The notes under the pieces are model-generated. The model searched no databases. It was given only the letters and a program-made list of their open reading frames with translations, and was not told where the DNA came from. This document shows positions 43,893 through 54,560 of a stretch of 64,000 nt of DNA, one piece after another; positions within the stretch are counted from its first letter, which is position 1; every line of letters starts with the position of its first letter. The stretch covers positions 46,484,134 to 46,548,133 of the forward strand of contig NC_030831.1 of NCBI RefSeq assembly GCF_001704415.2, read 5' to 3'. The DNA comes from Capra hircus. Its lineage: Eukaryota > Chordata > Mammalia > Artiodactyla > Bovidae. The position numbers and the translations under genes are program-made.

Positions 43893-45255
43893 TGGAAAAC
43901 TCAGCAGTGGCCACAGGACTGAAAAAAGTCGGTTTTCATTCCAATGCCAAAGAAGGGCAATGCCACAGAATGTTCAGACTACAGCTGCACTCATTTCACA
44001 CGCTAGCCAAGCAATGTTCAAAATTCTCCAGGCAAGGCTTCAATAGTACATGAACTGAGAACTTCCAGATGTTCAAGCTGGATTTAGAAAAGGCAGAGGA
44101 ACAAGAGATCAAATTGCCAACATCTGCTGCATCATCAAAAAAAACAGAGAATTCCAAAAAAAACATCTACTTCTGCTTCATTGACCACACCAAAGCCTTT
44201 GACTGTGTGGATCACAACAAACTGTGCAAAATTCTTTAAGGGATGGGAATGCCAGAACTCCTTACCTGCTTCCTGAGAAACCTGTATGCAGGTCAAGAAG
44301 CAACAGTTAGAACCATACATAGAACAATGAACTGGTTCAAAATTGGGAAAGGAGAACGTCAAGGCTGTATATTGTCATCCTGCTTATTTAACTTATATGC
44401 AGAGTATATCATGGGAAAAGCTGGGGTGGATGAAGCACAAACCGGATCAAGATTTCCAGGAGAAATGTCAATAACCTCAGATATGCAGATGACATCACCC
44501 ATATAGCAGAAAGTGAAGAGGAACTAGAGAGTCTCTTGATGAAAGTGAAAGAGGAGAGTGAACAAACTGGCTTAAATCTCAACATCCAAAAAACGAAGAT
44601 CATGGCATCTGGTCCCATCACTTCATGGCAAATAGATGGGAAACAAGGGAAACAAACAGTGAGAGACTGGGCTCCAAAATCACTGCAGATGGTGACTGCA
44701 GCCATGAAATTAAAAGATGTTTGCTCCTTGGAAGAAAAGCTATGATCAACCTAGACAGCATATTAAAAAACATAGACATAACTTTGCCAACAAATGTCCA
44801 TCTAGTCCAAGCTATGGTTTTTCAGTAGTCATGTATGGATGTGAGAGTTGGACTATAAAGAAAGCTGAGCGCCAAATAATTGATGCTTTTGAACTGTGGT
44901 AGTGGAGAAGACTCTTGAGAGTCCCTTGGACTGCAAGGAGATCAGACCAGTCAATCTTAAAGGAAACCAGCCCTGAATATTCATTGGAAGGACTGATGCT
45001 GAAGGTGAAGCTCTAATACTTTGGCCCCCTGGTGTGAAGATCTGACTCATTAGAAAAGACTCTGATGCTGGGAAAGACTGAAGACAGGAGAAGAAGGGGA
45101 CAACAGAGGATGAGATGATTGGATGGCATCACCAACTCAACGGACCTGAGTTTGAACAACCTCCAGGAGATGGTGAAGGACAGGGAAGCCTGGCATGCTG
45201 CAGTCCATGGGGTCACAAAGAATCGGACAGGACTGAGCGACTGAACAACTAAATG
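43893..45255 (+). mobile_element. BovB LINE (RTE clade), reverse transcriptase remnant to 3' end
   Basis: The longest BovB piece here. It carries the finger and palm region of an RTE-type reverse transcriptase in pieces: FDCVDHNKLCKIL-like at about 44200, then GMPELLTCFLRNLYAGQEAT (from about 44249), a QGCILSSCLFNLYAEYIM block, and a YADD-type box in another frame near 44480. Then KLNIQKTKIMASG-like and the tail ending GAGCGACTGAACAACTAAATGACTG. Open pieces 44243-44506, 44536-44745, 44625-44828 and 44717-44902 are in different frames, so it is dead. BovB is known for horizontal transfer between vertebrates. Confidence 0.9.
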
Positions 45256-45431
45256 ACTGAAAAAAATTCAAGTAATTGATAAGTATATTACTGAAAATAT
45301 GGAGATAGATTTCTGAAGAAAAAGCTAAAGTTATTAAAAATGTATTACCTCTGAAGAAGGGGGATGGGTTGGGGAAAGAGGTAGGTAAGGGAACTGCTGC
45401 TTTTTTAATCTTTATCTTGTAGTACCTGTAT

Positions 45432-45643
45432 AGTGCTGTGCTTAGCCGCTCAGTTGTGTCTGACTCTTTGCAACCCCATGGACTGTAGCCCACCAGGCTC
45501 CTCTGTCCATGGGGATTCTCCAGGCAAGAATACTGGAGTGGGTTGCCATTCCCTTCTCCAGGGGATCTTCCCAACCCAGAGATCGAACCTGGGTCTCCTG
45601 CATTGCAGGCAGATTCTTTACCATCTGAGCCAACAGGGAAGCC
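45432..45643 (-). mobile_element. Bov-tA SINE
   Basis: Reverse full-length copy flanked by an 11-bp duplication AGTACCTGTAT / AGTACTTGTAT (45421-45431 and 45644-45654). Confidence 0.94.
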
Positions 45644-45989
45644 CAGTACTTGTATTACTCTGATGGAAATCAAGTTTTAACTCATAAAAAGAGGGAAGGA
45701 TTCGATTCTGCACACTAGCAGGTACCATTACAAAGCCTGTGTATGTGACACAGTCCTCAGAGAATTTACAGGTTACATGGGGAGAGAGGATGGACACAAT
45801 AAGACACAAGGCTTTCTGGAAGAGGAAGCGGCGAGTTCATGGTGGGTTCCTTCTCAGAGCAGCTTCCTGTGGCAGTGAGTCTCAGACAGCTGCTTTCAGG
45901 CTAGACACAAAAACGGAGAGGTGAGGGAAGCGGCATTGTCTATAACAGGTTTGGACTGATGATCCTCTAGATAACCTCTTGTTTCTTTG

Positions 45990-46211
45990 AAGTGAAGTGA
46001 AGTGAAGTGAAGTCGCTCAGTCGTGTCTGACTCTTTGCAACCCCATGGACTGTAGCCCACCAGGCTCCTCCATCCATGGGGATTCTCCAGGCAAGAGTAC
46101 TGGGGTGGGTTGCCAACTCCTTCTCCAGGGGATCTTCCCGACCCAGGGATCGAACCCAGGTCTCCCGCGTTGCATGCAGATGCTTTAACCTCTGAGCCAC
46201 CAGGGAAGCCC
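45990..46211 (-). mobile_element. Bov-tA SINE with (GAAGT)n end
   Basis: Reverse full-length copy. At its 3' end (low coordinate) lie four GAAGT units (45991-46012), a short tail repeat. The head ends GAGCCACCAGGGAAGCCC. Confidence 0.93.
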
Positions 46212-46289
46212 CCCTGCTTAATCGATGGCTCTCATATCATGTGCAATAGGTGGCCAGATCACCTTGAATTTGACCTCTACTCAGAGAGG

Positions 46290-46535
46290 TCACCACCCTG
46301 TCCACATAGTTCCCTCTTCCGCATGCTGTTACTAACCCCTTATCTTGCTTCCTTTTCTTCCTGGCTCTTACTTGGCATTATACTATATATTTATTTTTTG
46401 TCTCCCACCACAGAGCGTGAAGTCCATGAGGACAAGGCTTTGGTCTGTTTTGCTCATGATTGTCTCTACAAAGCCTAGGGCAGTGTCAGCACAGAGAAAC
46501 AGTCAACGCACACATACTGAATAAATGAATGAGTG
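46290..46535 (+). repeat. L2 LINE 3' end
   Basis: 'CTACTCAGAGAGGTCACCACCCTG', 'TACTATATATTTATTTTTTGTCTCCC', 'GTGAAGTCCATGAGGACAAGG', 'GGTCTGTTTTGCTCATG', 'CTGAATAAATGAATGAG' is the order of the L2 3' end. Confidence 0.65.
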
Positions 46536-46849
46536 AATATTATCTCTTCTCCAGTCTTCCCAGGGGGAAAACTATTTCTCAAACTCCTCTTGTACGCAAG
46601 GCCAAGAAGGTATATTTCTCAATAAAGTCATCTGCTGCCTTTCTCCCAGAAAACAATGGTTCATCCACCGAGTCCTCAGGTTCCCCATCTATAGAAGGAG
46701 CCCCCTTTCCCTCCCAGAGCCCTGCCAGGGGCAACTGGAAGCTTCCCACTTTGAGACAAGACCCAGGTCGCCCATAATCTCTCTTCCTTCCCCACTGCCC
46801 CACCCCATGGGGAACAGTGTTGACAGTCCCGTCACAGCTGCCTCCATAC

Positions 46850-47042
46850 ATTTCTGGATGTCCACCACCTCACTGGGGTAAAGCTCCACCTCCAGGCGCC
46901 CATCAGCCTGGTCCTTGTCCAGCCAGCGGTTGGCAGGGAAGGTGTACCGCTTGCCTTGGCGGGGCACGCGAATCTGGACACTGCCCAGGAACCAACTGGC
47001 ATGCAAGCCCGTGCTGTCGTGCCCAATTACCAGCCGGCTGAT
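46850..47042 (-). CDS. LOXHD1: LOXHD1 exon 5 (PLAT repeat 2, middle and end)
   Basis: Exon of 193 nt, acceptor GTTTCCTTCCAG before ATCAGC, weaker donor GTATGG. It starts in phase 0 and ends with one base. The donor choice is supported by the junction with exon 6 (AAA-T/TG gives K-L). It encodes ISRLVIGHDSTGLHASWFLG, SVQIRVPRQGKRYTFPANRW and LDKDQADGRLEVELYPSEVV. As in exon 18, the middle and end parts are in one exon. Confidence 0.97.
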
Positions 47043-48269
47043 CTGGAAGGAAACACACGATACATGTGCGCAAGGAGCTGGTATAGAAGCCTCCATCTCT
47101 CCATCCCTATGCCCCCAAAACACCAGGGCAAGCGGCTCCCCTCAGCCCCGTCTCCAGCTCTTCAGAAGATGCAGTCTCAGCAGGAAGGGCTGGGTCCCAG
47201 GCCAGCCTGCCCTCAACCAGCCAGGAGACCAGAGCCCAGCCTCCCCAGCCTGGAGCCTCTGTCCCTTTGTCTTTAGTTCAGCCCACCTCCTAGAGACATG
47301 GTGAGAAGCAAGTGGGTGTGACCAGAGCTTTGAAAGCTCCAGTATGTACTGAATGCTAGGCAGTGGACGTCCTAAGAATGTGGTGGCTGCACAAGAAAGC
47401 AAACGTTCAAAATATTAACCACTGGCTTCTGATGGCCATGTTGGTGATGTGGCTTTGTTTTGTCTTACACCATACATGGTTGTACATGTCTTTGCACGTC
47501 CTCTCTGGCACACCCATCCTGTAGGTGACAATACGCAGACAACCTTTTGGGGCTCTGTCATTCTGTGTCCAGTGCCTCCTCTCACTCTTAGAACCAAGGT
47601 GTATTTTTCTCAGTAACACCGTAGTTCAGTAGCTTTGCTATTTTATATTTTATGTTAATCTTTGCCCACAGATGTCATAGATGAGCACAAAAATGTGCAT
47701 GTTACCATCCTTAAATGTACCTTGCTCTTCAGGGTTTGAATGATATTTATGTTTTTGTTTTTGTTTTTTTTAGATTCAGGCCAATTCTAACATCAGATGG
47801 AATTCTCAGATGGCCTTTGAGATCCCTTCCAGCCCCCTAGATTCTTTCCATGGTGGTTTGGAGGGGTGGTGCTAGTTGTGAGTCTGGTGCCCAAAGGCCA
47901 GACTTAGAAAATCGTCCCTGTAAGCCTTGCTCTCGCTCTTCTGCATCCTGAGCACCTATTTGCAGCTGCTATTGGAAACTGTATCACAGCTGAGTGCCTG
48001 GAGCCCGGTCCCCTGGAATCCAGCTACGTCTACAGACACAGTCTGAGAGCTTTTAGGGTGTGGGCCAAGCAGCGCGGGAGAGCTTCATCATCTTTCTGTG
48101 GTGCTGGCTCTGTGACAGAGGAAAGACAGGAACAGGTGTTTCCTGCCTGTTGTGACAGAAAATGCCACGAAGGCAGGGATCATCTGTCAGTCCCATGGTG
48201 GCCAGCACCTGACGTGGGCAACTCTCCAGTCACCAAGGCTAGAGCTTACTGAGTACATACTATGTGCGT

Positions 48270-48430
48270 GTGGGTGTTACTGACATAGTTAATGCTAATG
48301 ACAATCCCACTGGAATCCCTTTCGATAGTAGTGAGAAAACCAAAGCAAACAGAGATGAAGTAACTTGCACACGGCAGGTAAGTGGAAACACTGGGCCTCA
48401 GACGAGGCAGTCAGGAGCCCAAGCCCACAC
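48270..48430 (-). repeat. MIR SINE fragment
   Basis: Reverse MIR-like 'TAATGCTAATGACAATCCCACTGG..GAGAAAACCAAAGCAAACAGAGATGAAGTAACTTGCACACGGCAGG'. Confidence 0.42.
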
Positions 48431-49263
48431 TCCAAGCTTTTGGCCACATTGCTTGTTGGGCAGGTTTCAGAAACACAAGAAGGGCCCCAACGCCCTTCCC
48501 CACCACTTGGATGTCTCATTTATCTGCTGGCTGCTGCCAGAAATCCTTAGTTAAGGAAACAGCATTTCAGTCTGCAATTACTAATTCAGCTTAAAATGTA
48601 AATACAGCTTGATCAAGGAAAATCTTGATTTAAGCTAAGGAGCTTCAAGATGAAATCATTCCCCAGAGCACCTGAACTCAGGTGAGGCTCACCAAGAGGG
48701 GAGGGGTCGGCAAAGGTGAGCTTGTAACCCTCTCAGTTTCCATAAGCCACCCCGAGAGGGGCAAGTAGTAACCTGAAGCCCTGCTCAGACACTTCTAGAA
48801 AAGTTTCCAGCACTTGAGTGCAGGCAGTCAGACCCACACTTCTCCAGGTGAATGCTTAGACCCCTCACAGCACAGTCAGCCGGAGGGGTGATGGTGGGGA
48901 CCCATCTCTTATCTAAGGCAGAATCTCTCAGGTGTGGCCTGAGAGTTCACACTGCAATAGGCTTTCTGGGTGTCACTGTGACACACACACCAGTTTGGAA
49001 CTGGGAAGCATTTCCAGTCCCTCTTTACAGCTCTCCCTCCTTCCCTGCACACCAGTGTCTAGGACCCAGGTCCCTCTGGTCCTGGCTACAGAGGTAAAGG
49101 AAACACCGGACTAAGAACATGAGTTCCAGCCCCAGACAGAGTCTGGAAGCTTGAGCACTGTTCACGTGCCTCCTGCTGCTCTGGGTCATACTAGAAAACA
49201 ACATACTGCACTAACCAAGTGGGCACTTTTCCCCTTCAAATGGGTTCACCTGTGTGTTGTGAG

Positions 49264-50325
49264 AGTGTGCGTGTGTGTGTGTGCATGTATGTGTGTTTGT
49301 GAGTGTGTATATGTGTATATGCATGTGTATGCAAGTGTGTGTGAGTATGTGTATGTGTGTGTGCATGTATGTGAGTGTGTGTTCATGAGTGTGTGTCTCT
49401 GTGTGTGTGCATGTGTATGCAAGTGTGTGTATGTGTATATGTGTGTGCATGTATGTGTGTGTGAGTGTATGTGTATATGTATGTGTATGCAAGTGTGTGT
49501 GTATGTGTGTGTGCATGTGTGTATGTGTATATGCATGTGTATGCAAGTGTGCGTGTGAGCATGTGTATATGTGTGTGCATGTATGTGTGTGTGAGAGTAA
49601 GTATGTGTATATGTGTGTATGCAAGTGTGTGTATATGTATATGTGTGTGTGCATGTATGTGAGTGTGTGTGTTCATGAGTGTGTGTCTGTGTGTGTGCGT
49701 GTGTGTGAGTGTATGTGTATATGCATGTGTATGCATGTGTGTGTGAGTATGTGTATATGTGTGTGTGCATGTATGTGTGTGAGTGTATGTGTATATGTGT
49801 GTATGCAAGTGTGTGTGAGTATGTGTATATGTGTGTGTGCATGTATGTATGTGTGTTCATGAGTGTGTGTCTGTGTGTGTGCGTGTGTGTGAGTGTATGT
49901 GTATATGCATGTGTATGCATGTGTGTGTATGTGTATATGTGTGTGCATGTATGTGTGTGTGAGTGTATGTGTATATGTGCGTATGCAAGTGTGTATGTGT
50001 ATATGTGTGTGTGCATGTATGTGAATGTGTGTGTTCATAAGTGTGTGTCTCTGTGTGTGTGCATGTGTGTGTGAGTGTGTATATGTGTATATGCATGTGT
50101 ATGCAAGTGTGTGTGTATGTGTATATGTGTGTGAGTGTATGTGTATATGCATGTATATGCATGTGTGTGTGAGTATGTGTATGTGTGTGTGCATGTATGT
50201 GTGTGTGAGTATATGTGTGTGTGCATGTATGTATGTGTGTTCATGAGTGTGTGTCTGTGTGTGTGCGCATGTGTGTGTGTATGTGAGTGTGAGTGTGTGT
50301 ACACAAGGGTGTGTGTGTGTGCACC
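49264..50325 (+). repeat. Long (TG)n-derived minisatellite, about 1.06 kb
   Basis: Almost uninterrupted alternating purine-pyrimidine sequence (TGTG, TATG, GCATG). A rarer word TTCATGAGTGTGTGTCT recurs at about 49382, 49672, 49856, 50034 and 50240, so there is a higher-order unit of roughly 180-290 bases on top of the dinucleotide repeat. On the LOXHD1 strand it is CA-rich and begins about 65 bases downstream of the exon 4 donor. Open reading frames reported here (Cys/Val or His/Thr repeats) are repeat artefacts. Confidence 0.96.
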
Positions 50326-50390
50326 CATGTGCAGATACACGCAGGGAAATAGGTAAGACACCTTCACAGGGTCTTGGGAGAGAGACTTAC

Positions 50391-50587
50391 AGTTCCAATG
50401 CTGAGGGTCTCCAGGGTGAACTCATCCACTCGGCTACGTTCAAAATAGTCTTTCAGGTTGTTGTCAGAGACGAGAAGAACTTGCTTAATGGTGTCAGATT
50501 TGTCCCCGTAGAGCTTGATGTAGACTCTGGAATCTGTGCTAGCCCCAGGGACGTCCCCCGTCTTCAAGCTGATGTGATAGCGGAAGT
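50391..50587 (-). CDS. LOXHD1: LOXHD1 exon 4 (PLAT repeat 2, start)
   Basis: Exon of 197 nt, acceptor CTGTTCAG before ACTTCC, strong donor GTAAGT. It starts with two bases (A from exon 3 makes Asn) and ends in phase 0. It encodes NFRYHISLKTGDVPGASTDS, RVYIKLYGDKSDTIKQVLLV and SDNNLKDYFERSRVDEFTLE, ending LSIGT. The loop reads GASTDSRV in place of GAGTDANV. The exon extends further into the fold than other opening exons, covering the DEFTLE strand. Confidence 0.97.
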
Positions 50588-52410
50588 CTGAACAGTCCAG
50601 GGCAGGAGGCGGGAAGGGAGGGGTTAGCGCGGGTGAGCTGCAGGGAGCTCAGGGCAGGAGGTCGATGGCCAGGGCTGGATACTCAGCTGGGGGTCGGGGG
50701 CCCAGGCTCTGGCTCTCCTCACATAGCCCTGACAGTGGAGGGCGGTGCTCCTACCATCTTTTGGAGTCCCCTCATCTCAAAATCAGAATTCTGACTCCTG
50801 CTTCGTCTGCCCCATAGGGTGTGAATGCGCTGAGAACAGGAAGGCATGCAAAGAATACTAAAATGTAAGAGACGAGGATTTAAAGCAAATACACATTCAC
50901 TTTCTCATCTGATGGATGAAGAAACCAAGGCAAAGGAAGCCTCTAACTCCCAGCAGAAAACATAGCACATTACCTACATGGTGTTAGTGCCGGGTGTTCT
51001 GACCTCGGTTTTACAGGTGAGAAATTTGAGCCTCAGAAGATGATGTTTTTGGCTCAAGATTCCAACAGTTCAGAAGGAGCCAGCCTAGCACTAAACACTA
51101 AGCAGTCATCCTTAAGCATAATACTAGTTCTTAAATTTGAGAGTGGTGTTTCCACACAATCATTTAAGGAAGTAAGCTTGTATATACTTTTTAAAAATTG
51201 AGAAATGGAAGCTGAGTTTTATCAAATAATATTTCTGGCATGATACTGAAATAATCGCAATTGATTTCTCTGAACTATTACGTATTAAGGTTTATATATT
51301 AAAGTAAAATAGTTGGAGATATCTTTTTTTAAGTGTCAGCTATGTGTAAATCCCTAATGTGGACCTGAAGGTCTTATTCTCACCTGAAATGCCACGCTGA
51401 TGTTACTCTTATCTTATGACCCAGAAAGGTCTGTGTCATCTGTCCACAAAGGAGGATAAAAGGCAAGGCCTAGGATAGTCTGAGCCATGAGCCCAAGTCC
51501 ATAGCCTTCTTCCAGAGCGTGGGTCTTGGGAATGAAAAGGGAAGCATTGGAAAGGCAAGTGATGCTAGTTCCAAAGCCTGCAGTTCACAGTCGTCTCAGG
51601 GCCTTCTGGCTCTGGCAAGAAATACTTGGAGAGAGACAGCTAAGCACAGCTCTCAGGTGACAACCCCACAGACCAGTCAGGCCCTGGAGGAGGCCAGGCC
51701 TGTGGGTCTAGTCCAGGTCAGCTGCCCTGGGCACACCTGACGGCCCTGAGGAGGTGGCTTGTCTTTGCTGTAAAGATATAGCAAGACCTGCGAAAAAGAT
51801 CTCTTCCTTATATCATTTTCATCTAAATCCTTTCAAAAACTCTGACTTGGGGAAGAGGGAGTCTGAAGGACCCTGTCCCTGTCGAACAGTGGGGCTTGCT
51901 GGAGTGGGAAGTCCAGGCAGGAAGACAGAGACGCCTGGGTGCTGGGCCCAGCTCCACTGCTGACTGCAGACCTGGCTGTCCTAGGAGTTCCCCTTGGCAC
52001 AAACATGAGGCTTGTGTCCACTGGAGGCATTTTTTTCATCTCTTAAGAACTGTTCCAGCTCTTAAATCCTGTAATTCAGTGTTCTCAGAATGCAGAATTC
52101 CAACTTCGCAATTTGCTATCTGACCTCAGGAAGATATTTAGCTCCACCAGATCTGGGTCCCCCCTGACAAATTGGCGAAAAAACATTAGCTCTGCCGACT
52201 TCCAGGGTTCTTGCTGGACTCACATGAGATAAAAAGTGATAAATATGTGGTCTTATTATTCATGTGTGCCCAGAAATAACTTGGGAAGGTCGGCGGAGCT
52301 GATGGCATTATGCCCACCTGTCAGGCGAGGATGCAGACCTGGTGGAGCTAAGTATCTTCCTGAGGTCAGATAGCAAACTGCAGATAATACGTGATAAATA
52401 TGAGGTATTA

Positions 52411-52613
52411 GGGGCTTCCCTGGTGGCTCAGACAGTGAAGAATCTGCCTGCAATGAGGGAGACTCAGTTTTGATCCCTGGGTAAGAAAGATCCCTTGGGG
52501 AAGGAAATGGCAACCCATTTCAGTACTCTTGCCTGGGGAATTCTAGGAACAGAGTGGCATGGTAGGCTACAGCCCATGGGGGTCTCAAAGAGTCAGATGC
52601 AGTTGAGCAATTA
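52411..52613 (+). mobile_element. Bov-tA SINE
   Basis: Forward copy starting GGGGCTTCCCTGGTGGCTCAG (A-box region of the tRNA head), with B-box GTTTTGATCCC and a body ending AGATGCAGTTGAGCAATTAACAG. Confidence 0.9.
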
Positions 52614-52749
52614 ACAGTTTTATGAAGCCTTGGAAAAGAAACCAGGTGTTGGTATTATTGAGGATTCTGGATATATTTTTTAAAATTTTGTCTAACACTC
52701 ATGAACAGATCAAGGTTCTTGACGAAATAATACCAGTAAGGAAAACTAT

Positions 52750-52884
52750 TGGAGAAGGAAATGGCAACCCACTCCAGTTTCTTGCCTGGAGAATCCCAGG
52801 GACAGGGGAGCCTGGTGGGCTGCCATCTCTGGGGTCGCACAGAGTTGGACATGACTGAAGTGACTTAGCAGCAACAGCAGCAGC
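52750..52884 (+). mobile_element. Bov-A type SINE
   Basis: Bov-A body ending in a short (AGC)n run. A 12-bp perfect duplication AAGGAAAACTAT (52738-52749 and 52885-52896) flanks it. Confidence 0.94.
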
Positions 52885-53237
52885 AAGGAAAACTATAAGA
52901 CCTCTAGGATAATTCTCAGCATCGAAAAACAAGGTCCCAAATGACAGGTGCCCACCCCGGGGCCGCGCAGAATTAACCAGTTACTGCCCTTGTTACTCTC
53001 ATCAACAGAAGCCCACAGAAATCCAGGACCCCACATCCAGGGCTATAAAGAGGCTGCACAAAGCTCAGACAGGCAGAGCATTCCCAATCTCTCCCAGAGC
53101 CTCTTCCTCCCTACCCTCTCAGTGCTGCCTTCATGGAGTAAAGTGGAGGGTGTGTGCTTTCTCCAAGGGCTAGTCTCTAGGTAGCCAGGGAAATCCCGCC
53201 CAGGCCACACCCACCACCTGCCTTCTGGACCACTTAC

Positions 53238-53314
53238 TCTTCAGTGTCGCATTGCTGTCGCTGGGCAGCAACTCTCGGACCAACTGTCCATCATCCTTAT
53301 CCTTGTCCAGCCAC
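53238..53314 (-). CDS. LOXHD1: LOXHD1 exon 3 (PLAT repeat 1, end)
   Basis: Smallest exon, 77 nt, acceptor GTTTGCCCACAG before GTGGCTGG, donor GTAAGT. It starts with one base (AG from exon 2 makes Arg) and ends with one. It encodes RWLDKDKDDGQLVRELLPSD and SNATLK, the end strand of the first repeat and the link to repeat 2. Its length is not a multiple of three, so skipping it would shift the frame. Confidence 0.96.
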
Positions 53315-54026
53315 CTGTGGGCAAACAAGGGCCATTAGCTCTCTGAGTGGGGCAGCCCGACAACCAGCCATCACACAATTCATGCAGAGTCACCGGGAGG
53401 CCAGAGCTCTGACCTCAACAAAGGAAAATGGTTCTACCAGAGCTCAGAAGAAAGGATCTCAACCCAGAATGGGAGGGAGGGCTGCCCCGCGGAGGTGATA
53501 ACTGGATAAAACTGGGAGGGTGATGAGGAGTTAACCAGGAGAGGAGGGAGGTGCATTCGGAGCAAACAATGTGCTGGGACAGAGCAGAGCGTCCAGGAGC
53601 AGACGGAAGGCAAGTGTGGAATGGAATGGAATGGAGTGAGCAAACGTTGCAGGGTTGGCAGATGGGGCTGGAAAAGGGGCAGGGTCGCTTGATGTGGAAC
53701 TTCAGCTATCATGGTGAAGAGTCTGTCCCAAAAGCCATGAACACCTGTGTCATTATCATCAAAAAAAAAAACCCACATGTTTTTCTAAAAGTTCATCATG
53801 TGCATGGTACTGTGCTACGGGCTCTGGGGTGGGGAGAAAGCAGAGAAGATACACTGTGATGAATAAGAGACAGCCCAGCCCCTAGAGAACCTGCGGTCTA
53901 GTTAAGGAGACAGGACATAGAATAAATTCTAATTTTATCAGATAACTAACTCTTTCATAGGCATCACTTAACTAGCTTATTTTTATAGTCATCTATCTAT
54001 AAGTTGGTATTACCCACTAAGTAATT

Positions 54027-54334
54027 AGTTCAGTCACTAAGTTGTGTCCGACTCTTTGTGATCCCATGGACTGTGATCCCATGGACTTCTCCAGGCCAGA
54101 ATACTGGAGTGGGTAGCTTTTCCCTTCTCCAGGGGATCTTCCCAACCCAGGAATCGAACCCAGGTCTCCCATATTGCAGGTGGATTCTTTACTAGCTGAG
54201 CCACAAGGGAAATCCAAGAATACTGGAGTGGGTAGCCTATGCCTTCTTCAGTGGATCTTCCTGACCCAGGAATTGAACTGGGGTCTCCTGCATTGCAAGT
54301 GGAATCTTTACCAACTGAGCTATCAGGGAAGCTC
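54027..54334 (-). mobile_element. Bov-tA SINE with second tRNA-headed unit in tandem
   Basis: Reverse orientation. A full unit (to about 54217, ending GAGCCACAAGGGAAATCC) is followed by an extra head unit (54218-54334, ending GAGCTATCAGGGAAGCTC). The same tandem form occurs at 26418-26738. Confidence 0.88.
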
Positions 54335-54451
54335 ACACTATTAATACTATGTATTAAATACATAATTAGTGAGAACCTACTGTCTAGCTCAGGGAACTCA
54401 ACTCGGTGCTCTATAGTGACCTTAATGAGAAGGAAATACAAAAAAAGGGGG

Positions 54452-54452
<1 letters not shown>

Positions 54453-54492
<40 letters not shown>
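54453..54492. repeat. (TA)n microsatellite
   Basis: About 19 TA units, next to an L1 tail piece. Confidence 0.96.
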
Positions 54493-54496
<4 letters not shown>

Positions 54497-54560
54497 CACT
54501 TTGCTGTATAGTAGGAAAACTGTACAGCAACTATGCTCCATAAAAAATTAATTTAAAAGA
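54493..54560 (+). mobile_element. Short L1 3' tail piece
   Basis: 'TTTCACTTTGCTGTATAGTAGG..ACTGTACAGCAACTATGCTCCATAAAAAATTAATTTAAAAG' resembles the end of ruminant L1. Confidence 0.5.

Larger units (their letters stand above)
41415..46849 (-). other. LOXHD1: Intron between exons 6 and 5
   Basis: 5.4 kb. From the high end downward: an L2 piece (46290-46535), two Bov-tA (45990-46211, 45432-45643), a 1.4 kb BovB piece (43893-45255), an MLT1-like LTR (43186-43550) and a MIR trace (41550-41640). 41641-43185 is A-rich on the plus strand and has no recognised gene; it may include an old LINE. Confidence 0.72.
47043..50390 (-). other. LOXHD1: Intron between exons 5 and 4
   Basis: 3.3 kb. It is dominated by the TG/CA satellite (49264-50325) next to exon 4, with a MIR trace at 48270-48430. 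The rest (47043-48269, 48431-49263) is unassigned. Confidence 0.72.
50588..53237 (-). other. LOXHD1: Intron between exons 4 and 3
   Basis: 2.65 kb. It has two Bov SINEs (52411-52613, 52750-52884). A possible MIR scrap lies near 51000. 50588-52410 otherwise shows nothing I recognise. Confidence 0.72.

Noticed and set aside
49151..50591. Many long open frames of Cys/Val or His/Thr repeats on both strands
   Set aside because: They are translations of the TG/CA satellite, which has no stop codons in several frames. No gene.
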